Made by a program: the position numbers and the translations under genes. A DNA stretch of 7,986 nucleotides, taken from Lactobacillaceae bacterium UBA639. GTDB taxonomy: Bacteria; Bacillota; Bacilli; Lactobacillales; Lactobacillaceae. The notes beneath the pieces were generated by a model. The model saw only the letters and a list, made by a program, of their open reading frames with translations. It searched no databases and was not told the origin of the DNA. The stretch's first letter is position 1, and each line of letters opens with the position of its first letter. Where the stretch lies: contig DBOT01000128.1 in NCBI GenBank assembly GCA_002299975.1, positions 1,127 to 9,112 of the forward strand, given 5' to 3'. Below are positions 1-6,205 of the stretch, piece after piece.

Positions 1-18
1 CGTTGTTTTGGTTGCCAT
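1..18 (-). CDS. topA: Start of a minus-strand gene, probably DNA topoisomerase I (5' end only)
   Basis: Only six codons are inside the window (MATKTT). The start is an ATG at 18-16, preceded by the ribosome binding site GAGGAG (27-32 on the complementary strand) with an 8-nt spacer and by a consensus-like promoter further upstream, so a real gene begins here. Assignment to topA is by context: in lactobacilli and other Firmicutes dprA is commonly followed by topA, and a lysine/threonine-rich leader before the TOPRIM domain is plausible. No diagnostic residue is visible, so the product is inference; the existence of a gene start is much better supported than its name. Confidence 0.55.
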
Positions 19-55
19 AAAGTCGGCTCCTCACGTTCTTATTAATTTCTCTTCT

Positions 56-86
56 ATTATTAGCCCATTTAACCATCATCTGTCAA
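56..86 (-). promoter_or_regulatory. Promoter of the gene starting at 18 (probable topA)
   Basis: On the minus strand a perfect -35 box TTGACA (81-86) is followed, 18 nt later, by TAATAAT (62-56), a fair -10 region with slightly long spacing. The predicted start of transcription is near 48, giving a leader of about 30 nt that carries the GAGGAG ribosome binding site. It lies in the 111-nt gap after dprA, so topA need not depend on dprA transcription. I see no convincing terminator for dprA in this gap. Confidence 0.6.
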
Positions 87-129
87 ATCAGAAAAGCCAT
101 TTTTAAGAAATTAACGTAAAAAGACACAA

Positions 130-987
130 CTAGCTAAATTCGTCAATCAAGTCCTGGGCCCGCAGGATCGGCTTGGCACCAGCAGCAATCAGTTCATTAC
201 AACCTAACGACCGGATAGTATCGATGCGACCAGGAACCGCACAGACATTGCGATTTTCATCCAGGGCTATGTTGGCGGTGATTAAACTGCCACTACGCCG
301 TTTTGCCTCCACTACCAGGAGCGTCTGGACCAAACCAGCAATCAAACGATTTCGCTCGGGAAAACGATAAGCCAACGGGAGCTCACCGCGGCCGTACTCT
401 GACAGCACCAACCCCCGTTTAGCAACGGCCTGCTGTAGCCACCGATTTTCCGCCGGATAATAGCGATCGAGCCCACACCCGATGATGCCGATCGTCATTC
501 CACCGTGTTCCAGCGTGATCTGATGGCTCAAACCGTCAATGCCCCGGGCTAGCCCACTGACCACTACCAACTGGTGTTTAACAATCTCTGGAATAAAGCC
601 GCGCAAAACTCCCGCCCCATAGGAGGAAGCATCACGGGCCCCGACGACTCCCAGGCATGGTCTCTGCAGCAGGGTCAGGTTACCAGCATAGAATAGCACT
701 AATGGCGGACAGAAGATCTCCCGCAGCACCGCCGGATACTCGGGATCGACAATTGTAATATGGGGATAACCCTGATTTAAGTTTACGGCCCGGTCCAACT
801 CCGGACTCGCCCAATTATTCAATAGGGCGGTCTGGGCGCGCAGGGTGAGTTGACATTGCTCAATTAGTCTTGGTAGGTCGTCATAGCAATGAAGCTGGTG
901 GGCGCAACACCATAGGCGGTACTTTGCAACTCGGCCCAGGCCACGGCAAAGACTCAGTCGTAGTAAAAAATCACGTTCTCGTAGCAT
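130..987 (-). CDS. dprA: DNA processing protein DprA (Smf), 285 aa
   Basis: DprA binds incoming single-stranded DNA during natural transformation, protects it and loads RecA on it, in the cytoplasm. The protein shows an N-terminal helical (SAM-like) region (about 1-70) and then the Rossmann-fold DprA core. Family motifs are visible: VVGARDAS (114-121), SGLARGID (144-151), GCGLDRYYP (170-178), FPERNRLIAGL (209-219), EAKRRSGSLITA (227-238) and VPG (251-253). The length suits Bacilli DprA lacking the C-terminal winged helix found in some other bacteria, so it is not truncated. The ATG start has a strong AGGAGGTT site (1002-995) 7 nt upstream, but that site lies inside a hairpin (994-1022). It is the last gene of the rbgA-rnhB cluster, after a 53-nt gap. 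The gene alone does not show that the organism is competent, since dprA is widely kept in non-competent species. Confidence 0.97.
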   Translation of the reverse strand: MLRERDFLLRLSLCRGLGRVAKYRLWCCAHQLHCYDDLPRLIEQCQLTLRAQTALLNNWASPELDRAVNLNQGYPHITIVDPEYPAVLREIFCPPLVLFYAGNLTLLQRPCLGVVGARDASSYGAGVLRGFIPEIVKHQLVVVSGLARGIDGLSHQITLEHGGMTIGIIGCGLDRYYPAENRWLQQAVAKRGLVLSEYGRGELPLAYRFPERNRLIAGLVQTLLVVEAKRRSGSLITANIALDENRNVCAVPGRIDTIRSLGCNELIAAGAKPILRAQDLIDEFS

Positions 988-1022
988 AAAAAAGAACCTC
1001 CTACTAGATAAGTACGAGGTTC
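988..1022 (-). promoter_or_regulatory. Hairpin plus T6 overlapping the dprA ribosome binding site (terminator-like, RBS-sequestering)
   Basis: In the minus-strand RNA the arm GAACCTC (1022-1016) pairs with GAGGTTC (1000-994). After one mismatch (1015/1001) TACT (1014-1011) pairs with AGTA (1005-1002), leaving a 5-nt loop. The 3' arm is followed at once by six U (993-988) and then by the dprA ATG (987-985). The Shine-Dalgarno AGGAGGTT (1002-995) is almost entirely within the 3' arm, and CCTC in the 5' arm acts as anti-SD. The element therefore has the form of an intrinsic terminator for transcripts coming from rnhB and of an RBS-blocking stem for those that read through. The structure is seen in the sequence; its regulatory effect is inference. 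Confidence 0.65.
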
Positions 1023-1040
1023 ATTCCCAAATGCATTAAA

Positions 1041-1808
1041 TTAATTCAAATAATCTTGCACGGGGCGGAACGAACGCCGGTGAATTGGCGTCGCACCATG
1101 GGCCGCCAGCCCCGCCAAGTGTTCCTTTGTCCCGTAGCCCATATTTTCAGCCAGGCCATAGCCCGGGTAAACTCGATCATAATCTCTCATCAGGTGATCC
1201 CGGTATTCCTTGGCAACAATGCTGGCCGCCGCTACACTGATACTCTTCTGATCGCCCTTAATCAGGGTCGTCTGGGGAATCGCAATCTTGAGCGGAACCG
1301 CATCCACAATCAGGTGGTCGGGCCGGTGATGAAGATTATTAACCGCCCTAATCATGGCATCTTGGGTCGCAGCGTAGATGTTCAGCCGATCAATCGCCTC
1401 ACGGTCGTTCACGGCAATGCTGACCTCTACGGCCTCGTTGACAATTTGCAAGTACAACTGTTCCCGCTCGTGCCGCGTCAGCTGCTTGGAGTCGGTCACC
1501 CCCACAAGGTCAAAATCAGGACGCAGGATTACGGCACAGGTGACCACCGGACCTGCCAGGGGGCCACGACCAACTTCATCCATCCCCGCCACATATCGGC
1601 AACCCTGTCGCCAAAGCTTCTCTTCATAGCGGAAGCGCTGACGAAATGCCGCTTGAGCCGCGGCCTGTCGTTCAAGCCGTCGGTAGAACTGGGTGAGGGC
1701 CTGTTGAACCCCCTTCCGTGAGTCCGTAGCCAGTGATTGAACGTACGGGTCGGACCGGTCAGTCAATTGACTGAGCCGTTCGCGAATCTGCTTAACCGTT
1801 TCACTCAT
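1041..1808 (-). CDS. rnhB: Ribonuclease HII, 255 aa
   Basis: RNase HII cuts the RNA strand of RNA:DNA hybrids and starts removal of single ribonucleotides misincorporated in DNA. The catalytic domain begins near residue 70. Visible signatures are MDEVGRGPLAGPV with D77 and E78, VTDSKQL (104-110), VDA with D169, KGDQKSISVAAASIVAKEY with D186, and a C-terminal GYGTKEH...HRRSF block. Spacing of the four acidic residues matches the family's D-E-D-D metal site. The N-terminal 65 residues are a charged helical extension as in Bacillus-type enzymes. An in-frame start exists further upstream (1823), but the ATG at 1808 is preferred because GGAGGG (1814-1819) lies 5 nt before it. This start overlaps the rbgA stop by 8 nt (ATGAGTGA), implying translational coupling. 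Confidence 0.97.
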   Translation of the reverse strand: MSETVKQIRERLSQLTDRSDPYVQSLATDSRKGVQQALTQFYRRLERQAAAQAAFRQRFRYEEKLWRQGCRYVAGMDEVGRGPLAGPVVTCAVILRPDFDLVGVTDSKQLTRHEREQLYLQIVNEAVEVSIAVNDREAIDRLNIYAATQDAMIRAVNNLHHRPDHLIVDAVPLKIAIPQTTLIKGDQKSISVAAASIVAKEYRDHLMRDYDRVYPGYGLAENMGYGTKEHLAGLAAHGATPIHRRSFRPVQDYLN

Positions 1809-2673
1809 TGATACCCTCCGCATTCAGATCTGCGGGGACCTCCATGGTGATTGGTCCTAACTTACCCTTTCGCAGGTCAAAGATCAGCCGCTCACTGGCC
1901 CGGTCATAGTCATCACGGAAGCCCATCTTTTGGGTGATCTTCAAGAGAAGGTCCGGATCAGTAACCTCTTCAGCCAGATCAGCATCACTCAAGCGGTAGC
2001 GCTCCTGGAGCTTCTCCGGTTGGTGTTCACGCAGGTAACGCAGGGCAAACAGGGCCACGTCGTCCTTGGGATAGAGACTATCCTTGATCGCCCCACTCAG
2101 CGCCAGCATCTGGCCCTGCTTAGCACTGGCAAACTTATGCCAGAGTACCCCAGGAGTATCCAGCAATTCCAGGTCTGCTGACGAGCGCAGCCACTGCTGA
2201 CCAGTGGTGACCCCCGGACGGTTACCGGTAACGGCGACGTTCTTCTTAACCAGGTGGTTCAGCAGGGTCGACTTACCGACATTCGGTACCCCGACACACA
2301 TTGCCCGAATTGGCCGCTTTTTAAGGCCCTTAGCAGCTTCTTCCACCATCTTATCGTGGAGGATCTCCTTACTCTTGGCCGTTACCAGCTTAGCGACATT
2401 GTGCTGGCGAGAATCGAGGGCTAGGACCGGTTGTCCCTTCTCCTTAAAGAATTGCAACCACTCAGCCAACCGTTCCTGATCTGCCAAGTCTGTCTTGGTC
2501 ATGATCAGCAGGCGGGGTTTATTACCGGCTGCCAGAGCAACTTCAGGATTCTGTGAGGAATATGGGACCCGGGCATCAACCAGTTCAAACACGATATCGA
2601 CTAGTGGCATTTGCTCACGAATCTGCCGCAGGGCCTTGGCCATGTGCCCAGGGAACCATTGAATCACTGCCAT
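1801..2673 (-). CDS. rbgA: Ribosome biogenesis GTPase RbgA/YlqF, 290 aa
   Basis: RbgA is a circularly permuted GTPase required late in 50S subunit assembly. The N-terminus IQWFPGHMAKA is the family signature. The G motifs occur in permuted order: G4 TKTD (59-62), G1 GVPNVGKS (128-135), G2 GVTT (154-157), G3 DTPG (172-175), followed by a C-terminal helical domain (about 200-280). G4 reads TKTD rather than NKAD as I remember in Bacillus subtilis; T is an accepted variant at that position. The ATG follows TAAGGAGG, which overlaps the yozE stop codon, 13 nt after yozE. The 3' end overlaps rnhB by 8 nt. Adjacent rbgA and rnhB are conserved in many Firmicutes. Confidence 0.97.
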   Translation of the reverse strand: MAVIQWFPGHMAKALRQIREQMPLVDIVFELVDARVPYSSQNPEVALAAGNKPRLLIMTKTDLADQERLAEWLQFFKEKGQPVLALDSRQHNVAKLVTAKSKEILHDKMVEEAAKGLKKRPIRAMCVGVPNVGKSTLLNHLVKKNVAVTGNRPGVTTGQQWLRSSADLELLDTPGVLWHKFASAKQGQMLALSGAIKDSLYPKDDVALFALRYLREHQPEKLQERYRLSDADLAEEVTDPDLLLKITQKMGFRDDYDRASERLIFDLRKGKLGPITMEVPADLNAEGINE

Positions 2674-2686
2674 ATTGATTGCCTCC

Positions 2687-2908
2687 TTAATTCATTGCAT
2701 CCAAGTACCGTTGCCAGGCCGTATCAAAGATGGTCATTGACGGCAGGTACTCGGCGTTTTCTTCCAGATACTTGGAAATTTCATCAAAGTCAGTTGACTG
2801 TTTGGGAAAGCTACTGTCCAAAAAAGCATTGTTAGCAAACTGTTCAACCTCATCGGCGTCAGTCGGCTTCCGCTGCGTCATCAGGTAACGATAGAAACTA
2901 TCACGCAT
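2687..2908 (-). CDS. yozE: YozE family SAM-like small protein (UPF0346), 73 aa
   Basis: This small acidic protein matches the YozE_SAM_like family: it opens with a SFYRYLMTQR segment and has a later FPKQSTDFDEISKYLE segment and a terminal W-x-x-Y. The fold is a small helical bundle resembling a sterile alpha motif; the function is unknown and the absence of a signal or membrane segment suggests a cytoplasmic protein. The ATG is preceded by TAGGAGATG. It sits 11 nt after ypmS and 13 nt before rbgA, so it is probably co-translated with them. Full length for the family. Confidence 0.9.
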   Translation of the reverse strand: MRDSFYRYLMTQRKPTDADEVEQFANNAFLDSSFPKQSTDFDEISKYLEENAEYLPSMTIFDTAWQRYLDAMN

Positions 2909-2919
2909 TTTTACATCTC

Positions 2920-3519
2920 CTAGTTATTAGTTGGGACGGTGATCAGGAAACGGAAACGGCCGTCCTCCATGTTAATCTCCTCTGCCGAGTATTTCAGTGA
3001 ACGATGCTTACTGTAACGGTTCAGGTCAAGGAGAATCGTCTTGTTCTTGGCATCGATCGAAACCCACTTTGGAATATTGTAGTTCTTAGCAATATAACCC
3101 ATCACGAACTTCAGTGGGATGTTCAGCTGACCAACAGAAAGGCCCTTCGCTTTTAACAGGATGTTTCCTTCCTTAGTCATCTGTGGAATGAAGTTAATCG
3201 CAAAACGGATCTTAACGCCCATGAACTTGGTGTCACCAATCAGGGTGGCGTACTTCACACCCACGATGAAGTGGTACTTGACCCGTTCCCCTTTTAAGAA
3301 TTGGTTCAAGTAGTTTGCTGAGAGGGCGTTGACCTGCTTACGATTCAGCGCAACCGTCAAGGACGTATCGGTGGCCTGAACTGGTCGACTTACCTCTGGT
3401 GCTGGAGCCGGCGCAGCTGCCTTATGGACCACCACGGCCCCACCGATAATAATCGCTGCCAGCAGGACAAAGAAGGCCCACTTCCAACCATTAAAACTCT
3501 TTTTCGCTGTTTTATTCAT
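2920..3519 (-). CDS. ypmS: YpmS family membrane-anchored protein (DUF2140), 199 aa
   Basis: A short basic N-terminus (MNKTAKK) precedes one hydrophobic segment (about 13-32), then an Ala/Pro-rich linker (about 33-42) and an extracellular domain of alternating beta-strands with the YpmS-type pattern (LNRKQVNALSANYLN at 58-72; GVKIRF, LNIPLKFVMGYIAKNYNIP in the middle). Topology is N-in with an outside domain. No catalytic motif is visible and the family's function is not established; its constant pairing with ypmR suggests a shared envelope or lipid-related role (inference). Its RBS AAAGAGG (3527-3533) lies inside the last codons of ypmR and the gap is only 4 nt, so the two are translationally coupled. 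Confidence 0.9.
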   Translation of the reverse strand: MNKTAKKSFNGWKWAFFVLLAAIIIGGAVVVHKAAAPAPAPEVSRPVQATDTSLTVALNRKQVNALSANYLNQFLKGERVKYHFIVGVKYATLIGDTKFMGVKIRFAINFIPQMTKEGNILLKAKGLSVGQLNIPLKFVMGYIAKNYNIPKWVSIDAKNKTILLDLNRYSKHRSLKYSAEEINMEDGRFRFLITVPTNN

Positions 3520-3523
3520 TGGT

Positions 3524-4456
3524 TTACCTCTTTACGTATTCCCAACTATGATGATGAACCATCACCTTGAAAAGCCGCTGGGCAATGTGCTCATACCCAG
3601 TATGGTTTGGATGGAAGTTGTCATCTGTGGAAATATAGTCATTTAAGTTCTTATCCTTGTTATCCATCACCTTGATGGCCCGGGTCTGGTTAATCTTCCC
3701 GTGGTTAACCTTGTCCTCTTCTGCCGCCAGCTGCTGACGAGAAGCCTTTGTCCGGTATTGACCGTATGACATCAGGTGGTCAATGTCAACAAAGTACATC
3801 CGTGGGTAATGTCCCATCACCTGCCGGGTCGTCTTGTTCCAGTAGCCAATGGCATCACTAATCGTTGTCGCATCGGGGAAGTAGGTGTAGAAGGGATTAT
3901 AGATGCTCATCACAAAGATCGGCGCATGCGGATTCTGCTTCCGGACCGCCGTAAAGAGCCGGTTCAGCTTTTTACGGTAGGTCTGGCTGGCAGTCTTGAC
4001 GTCCCCGCTGATTCGATCGGGTGAATCCAAGGCATCCGCTTCCAGTTTCTGCATCAAGTCATTACCTCCGACCGTCATCGTAATCACGTCGGCCTGGCGA
4101 AGGTCCTGACGAATCTGCTTCTGGCTATTCAAGCGGTCAAGGATCTGGTCAGAACGGTCCCCACTGACCCCGTAGTTGACGGTCGTTACCGTCGTCTTGC
4201 GATAGTGATGTTCAATCTTCTTCTTGATGATCCCGACATAACCGCCATTATTGGTTTCATCCCCTTGACCATGGGTGAGGGAGTCACCAAGGGCCACGAG
4301 CTTAACATGCTTACGCTCTACATAACGGGGCTTGTGCACCCTCGCTTGCTCTGTCGGCGAACCAGACTGGGCAATGTTATGCTGATGCCATCCCCAGCCA
4401 ACGCCTAGGGCAACGATCACAACCAGTATGGCGGCCAACCATCCCTTTTTCTTCAC
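3524..4456 (-). CDS. ypmR: YpmR-type SGNH/GDSL lipase-esterase, membrane-anchored, 310 aa
   Basis: A secreted or membrane-tethered hydrolase of the SGNH superfamily. An N-terminal basic run and hydrophobic segment (about 5-23) form a signal anchor. The four blocks follow: GDSLT (57-61, nucleophile S59), NYGVSGD (G96), GGND (130-133, oxyanion N132) and DNFHP with D279 and H282. The catalytic set is complete. The substrate is unknown; lipids or acylated wall polymers are possible. The GTG at 4456 is preferred as start because AAAGGGG (4465-4471) lies 8 nt before it; the in-frame GTG at 4465 overlaps that site. First gene of the ypmR-ypmS-yozE-rbgA-rnhB cluster. I see no good promoter directly upstream, only the degV terminator. 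Confidence 0.92.
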   Translation of the reverse strand: MKKKGWLAAILVVIVALGVGWGWHQHNIAQSGSPTEQARVHKPRYVERKHVKLVALGDSLTHGQGDETNNGGYVGIIKKKIEHHYRKTTVTTVNYGVSGDRSDQILDRLNSQKQIRQDLRQADVITMTVGGNDLMQKLEADALDSPDRISGDVKTASQTYRKKLNRLFTAVRKQNPHAPIFVMSIYNPFYTYFPDATTISDAIGYWNKTTRQVMGHYPRMYFVDIDHLMSYGQYRTKASRQQLAAEEDKVNHGKINQTRAIKVMDNKDKNLNDYISTDDNFHPNHTGYEHIAQRLFKVMVHHHSWEYVKR

Positions 4457-4464
4457 GGACAACA

Positions 4465-4471
4465 CCCCTTT
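4465..4471 (-). promoter_or_regulatory. Ribosome binding site deciding the ypmR start
   Basis: AAAGGGG on the minus strand lies 8 nt before the GTG at 4456. Its last G is the first base of the upstream in-frame GTG (4465), so that longer start cannot use this site. This sets the protein at 310 aa. Confidence 0.7.
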
Positions 4472-4477
4472 TTAGAT

Positions 4478-4507
4478 AAATAAAAGCGGCCGTTTTTCAT
4501 GACCGCT
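4478..4507 (-). terminator. Rho-independent terminator of degV
   Basis: On the minus strand AGCGG (4507-4503) pairs with CCGCT (4489-4485), with one inner mismatch and a further C-G pair, closing a 9-nt loop. It is followed by TTTTATTT (4485-4478). It starts 7 nt after the degV stop, so degV is largely a single-gene transcript. The plus-strand side is followed by CAATTTTTA, so weak bidirectional action is possible but has no gene to serve. Confidence 0.7.
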
Positions 4508-4513
4508 CAATTT

Positions 4514-5356
4514 TTATTCGGTATAGTAAAGAAGGCAGCAAGCACCCATTCCAGTATGGGTAGCAATAATCGGTACTGTCTCCCGAACAATAACCTTGAT
4601 GTTTGGATAGAGCTTGTTCAAGGCTTCCTTCAGCCGGGCAACTTCCTTGTCTGCCTGAACATGGGAAATCCCAATGGCCTTAACCTTTGGACCTGCTGCC
4701 ATCTCGTCTAACAGCTTATCCCATTCCTTGTGGATGGCCTTGGTTCCACGGCCCTTCATCAGAATATGGATTTGACCGCCGGAAACCTGAAGCATTACCT
4801 TGATGTTCAAAAGACTGGACAGGGCCCCGGCAAACTTGCTGATTCGGCCCCCGGCAACCAGGTTGTGAAGGTTATCAATTGCGAGGTAAAGCTTACTCTT
4901 ACTGAGGACGTCCTTCATCTTGGCGATGGCATCATCAACAGTCCCACCATTTTCAAGAACTTGCGCCGCCTCGACAACCTGAAAACCCATTCCCTGGTCG
5001 GTCGTCTGTGAGTCATAGACCGTTACCTTAGTCTTAGAAAGCTCTGCTGCCTGCTCAGTGGCGTGGACGGTTCCGGAGATGGAAGCCATCATCGTTACAC
5101 AGAGGACTTCACTGCCATCCTCACCGAGCTTGTCAAAGACGTCCACGAACTTACCGATTGGCGGTTGTGACGTCTTCGGTAAGGACTTGGCATTCTTCAT
5201 CATTTCAGGGAACTGTTCATTCGTGATCGTTTCCCGTTCTGTGTAAACTGTTCCATCAATCATCACAGTCAATGGAACAATCGTAATGTTATATTTTTGG
5301 ATTTCTTCTGTGGTCAAGCCAACAGAAGAATCACAAACTATTTTTACTTTTGCCAT
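4514..5356 (-). CDS. DegV family fatty-acid-binding protein, 280 aa
   Basis: DegV proteins bind a single fatty acid; some (FakB) present it to the FakA kinase, which makes acyl phosphate for phospholipid synthesis. Two-domain layout: N-terminal domain with VCDSSVGL (7-14), TSQPP (62-66) and SISGT (92-96), and C-terminal domain with AGGRISK (168-174), GRGTKA (202-207) and the THTGMGA motif (266-272) that lines the acyl pocket. Length is typical. The ATG has a GGGAG site 12 nt upstream, rather distant. It is cytoplasmic, with no membrane segment. No fakA partner is present here, so whether this is a FakB of the kinase system or an orphan paralogue cannot be told. Confidence 0.95.
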   Translation of the reverse strand: MAKVKIVCDSSVGLTTEEIQKYNITIVPLTVMIDGTVYTERETITNEQFPEMMKNAKSLPKTSQPPIGKFVDVFDKLGEDGSEVLCVTMMASISGTVHATEQAAELSKTKVTVYDSQTTDQGMGFQVVEAAQVLENGGTVDDAIAKMKDVLSKSKLYLAIDNLHNLVAGGRISKFAGALSSLLNIKVMLQVSGGQIHILMKGRGTKAIHKEWDKLLDEMAAGPKVKAIGISHVQADKEVARLKEALNKLYPNIKVIVRETVPIIATHTGMGACCLLYYTE

Positions 5357-5385
5357 GGAAAATCTACTCTCCCTGTGTGTATATC

Positions 5386-5396
5386 TATGTTATAAT
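5386..5396 (+). promoter_or_regulatory. Candidate extended -10 promoter toward hlyIII
   Basis: TATG-T-TATAAT is a perfect extended -10 of the Gram-positive type (TRTGnTATAAT), which can work without a -35 box; none is seen. Transcription would begin near 5403, giving a leader of about 146 nt. A second, weaker candidate closer to the gene is TTGTTA (5472-5477) with TATAGC (5493-5498), 15-nt spacer. Confidence 0.45.
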
Positions 5397-5400
5397 CTAT

Positions 5401-5417
5401 CTAGTTATCAGAACTAG
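5401..5417. repeat. Inverted repeat between degV and hlyIII (possible operator)
   Basis: CTAGTT (5401-5406) and AACTAG (5412-5417) form a perfect 6-bp palindrome around the 5-bp centre ATCAG. It begins 4 bp after the plus-strand extended -10 box and lies just downstream of the minus-strand -10 box, a position suited to an operator or an RNA stem in both leaders. I do not recognise the regulator. Confidence 0.5.
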
Positions 5418-5436
5418 CTATATGGTTTACAAAACT

Positions 5437-5442
5437 ATTATA
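5437..5442 (-). promoter_or_regulatory. Candidate -10 box of degV
   Basis: A perfect TATAAT on the minus strand, preceded by TGTG, would start RNA near 5430 and give a leader of about 74 nt. The -35 region is poor (best ATGATT at 5466-5461, 18-nt spacer, 3 of 6 matches), so the assignment rests on the -10 box and location. Confidence 0.45.
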
Positions 5443-5531
5443 CACATTTTTTAAGTGTCGAATCATTAAATTTGTTAATATTCAGCCTTTAGTATAGCAA
5501 ATATCATTGAAGAATTCACCGCTGATCATCC

Positions 5532-5540
5532 AGAAAGGGG
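5532..5540 (+). promoter_or_regulatory. Ribosome binding site deciding the hlyIII start
   Basis: AGAAAGGGG lies 8 nt before the ATG at 5549. The in-frame TTG at 5507 lies upstream of it and has no comparable site. Confidence 0.75.
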
Positions 5541-5548
5541 TAATTATC

Positions 5549-6205
5549 ATGGTCAGAACATCATCGAATTCACATCGTCCACAGGATCATCGAGAGCTTT
5601 TAATTGAGATTACCAACGCGGTGACACATGGAATTGGGGCCGGACTAGCAATTGCGGGATTGGTCTTTCTAATCATCCGTGCTGCCCATACAGGGGACCC
5701 GATGCGAATCGTCACCTTCACCATCTACGGCAGCATTCTAGTCCTCTTCTACCTTTCCTCGACCCTCTTCCACGCCCTCTACTTCACCCGGGCCCGGCAC
5801 CTCTTTCGGATTTTTGATCACGCAATGATCTTTATCCTGATTGCCGGGACTTACACCCCCTACTGCCTCGTCAGCATCCGGGGCTGGGCCGGTTGGACCC
5901 TCTTTGGAATCATCTGGGGATTGGCCGTCTTGGGCGTGGTCTACAAGAGTATCTGGCTTAAGCACAAGAGCAACCTCTCGACCCTGATCTACGTCCTGAT
6001 GGGCTGGATGTGCATATTTGCCTTTGTCCCCCTCTGGCAAGCACTGGGTCCCGTTGGCTTTGGCCTGCTCCTGGCTGGAGGTGTGACCTTCACCCTGGGC
6101 GCCCTGCTTTACAGTCGACCGACACGCTACACACACCTCATCTGGCACCTGTTTGTCTTACTGGGGACCGGCTTCATGTACTTCTCTATTTTATTTTACG
6201 TTTAA
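5549..6205 (+). CDS. Hemolysin III family (PAQR-like) seven-helix membrane protein, 218 aa
   Basis: An integral membrane protein of the HlyIII/PAQR superfamily with about seven hydrophobic helices. The family's likely metal/hydrolase residues are present: E20-x-x-N23...H27 in the first helix (EITNAVTHGIG), SSTLFH with S71 and H75, FDHAMIFILIAGTYTP with D90, and HLIWH with H196 and H200 in the last helix. Members were named for pore formation by the Bacillus cereus protein; others are linked to membrane fluidity or energetics, so true hemolysin activity should not be assumed. It is the only plus-strand gene, divergent from degV and convergent with dfrA, overlapping the dfrA end by 15 nt. Its terminator appears to lie inside dfrA (6276-6308). 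Confidence 0.95.
   Translation: MVRTSSNSHRPQDHRELLIEITNAVTHGIGAGLAIAGLVFLIIRAAHTGDPMRIVTFTIYGSILVLFYLSSTLFHALYFTRARHLFRIFDHAMIFILIAGTYTPYCLVSIRGWAGWTLFGIIWGLAVLGVVYKSIWLKHKSNLSTLIYVLMGWMCIFAFVPLWQALGPVGFGLLLAGGVTFTLGALLYSRPTRYTHLIWHLFVLLGTGFMYFSILFYV

Noticed and set aside
95..129. Possible terminator after dprA (T runs on the minus strand)
   Set aside because: The T runs are not preceded by a stem of more than three or four pairs.
1056..1721. Plus-strand open frame of 221 codons opposite rnhB
   Set aside because: It is the antisense shadow of a clear RNase HII gene, begins with TTG without a ribosome binding site, and its peptide shows no recognisable domain.
1809..1823. N-terminal extension of rnhB by five residues
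   Set aside because: The GGAGGG site (1814-1819) would fall inside the coding part; the ATG at 1808 is 5 nt behind it.
2488..2499. RbgA G4 motif TKTD in place of NKxD
   Set aside because: Threonine at the first position is an accepted variant of the (N/T)KxD motif, and all other GTPase motifs are intact.
5507..5548. N-terminal extension of hlyIII from a TTG codon
   Set aside because: AGAAAGGGG lies between it and the ATG at 5549 at ideal spacing, and the HlyIII homology starts after that ATG.
5738..6148. Minus-strand open frame of 136 codons opposite hlyIII
   Set aside because: Its composition (Asp/Glu/Gly/Pro/Lys-rich) is what the complement of a C-rich membrane-helix gene gives; no start signal.
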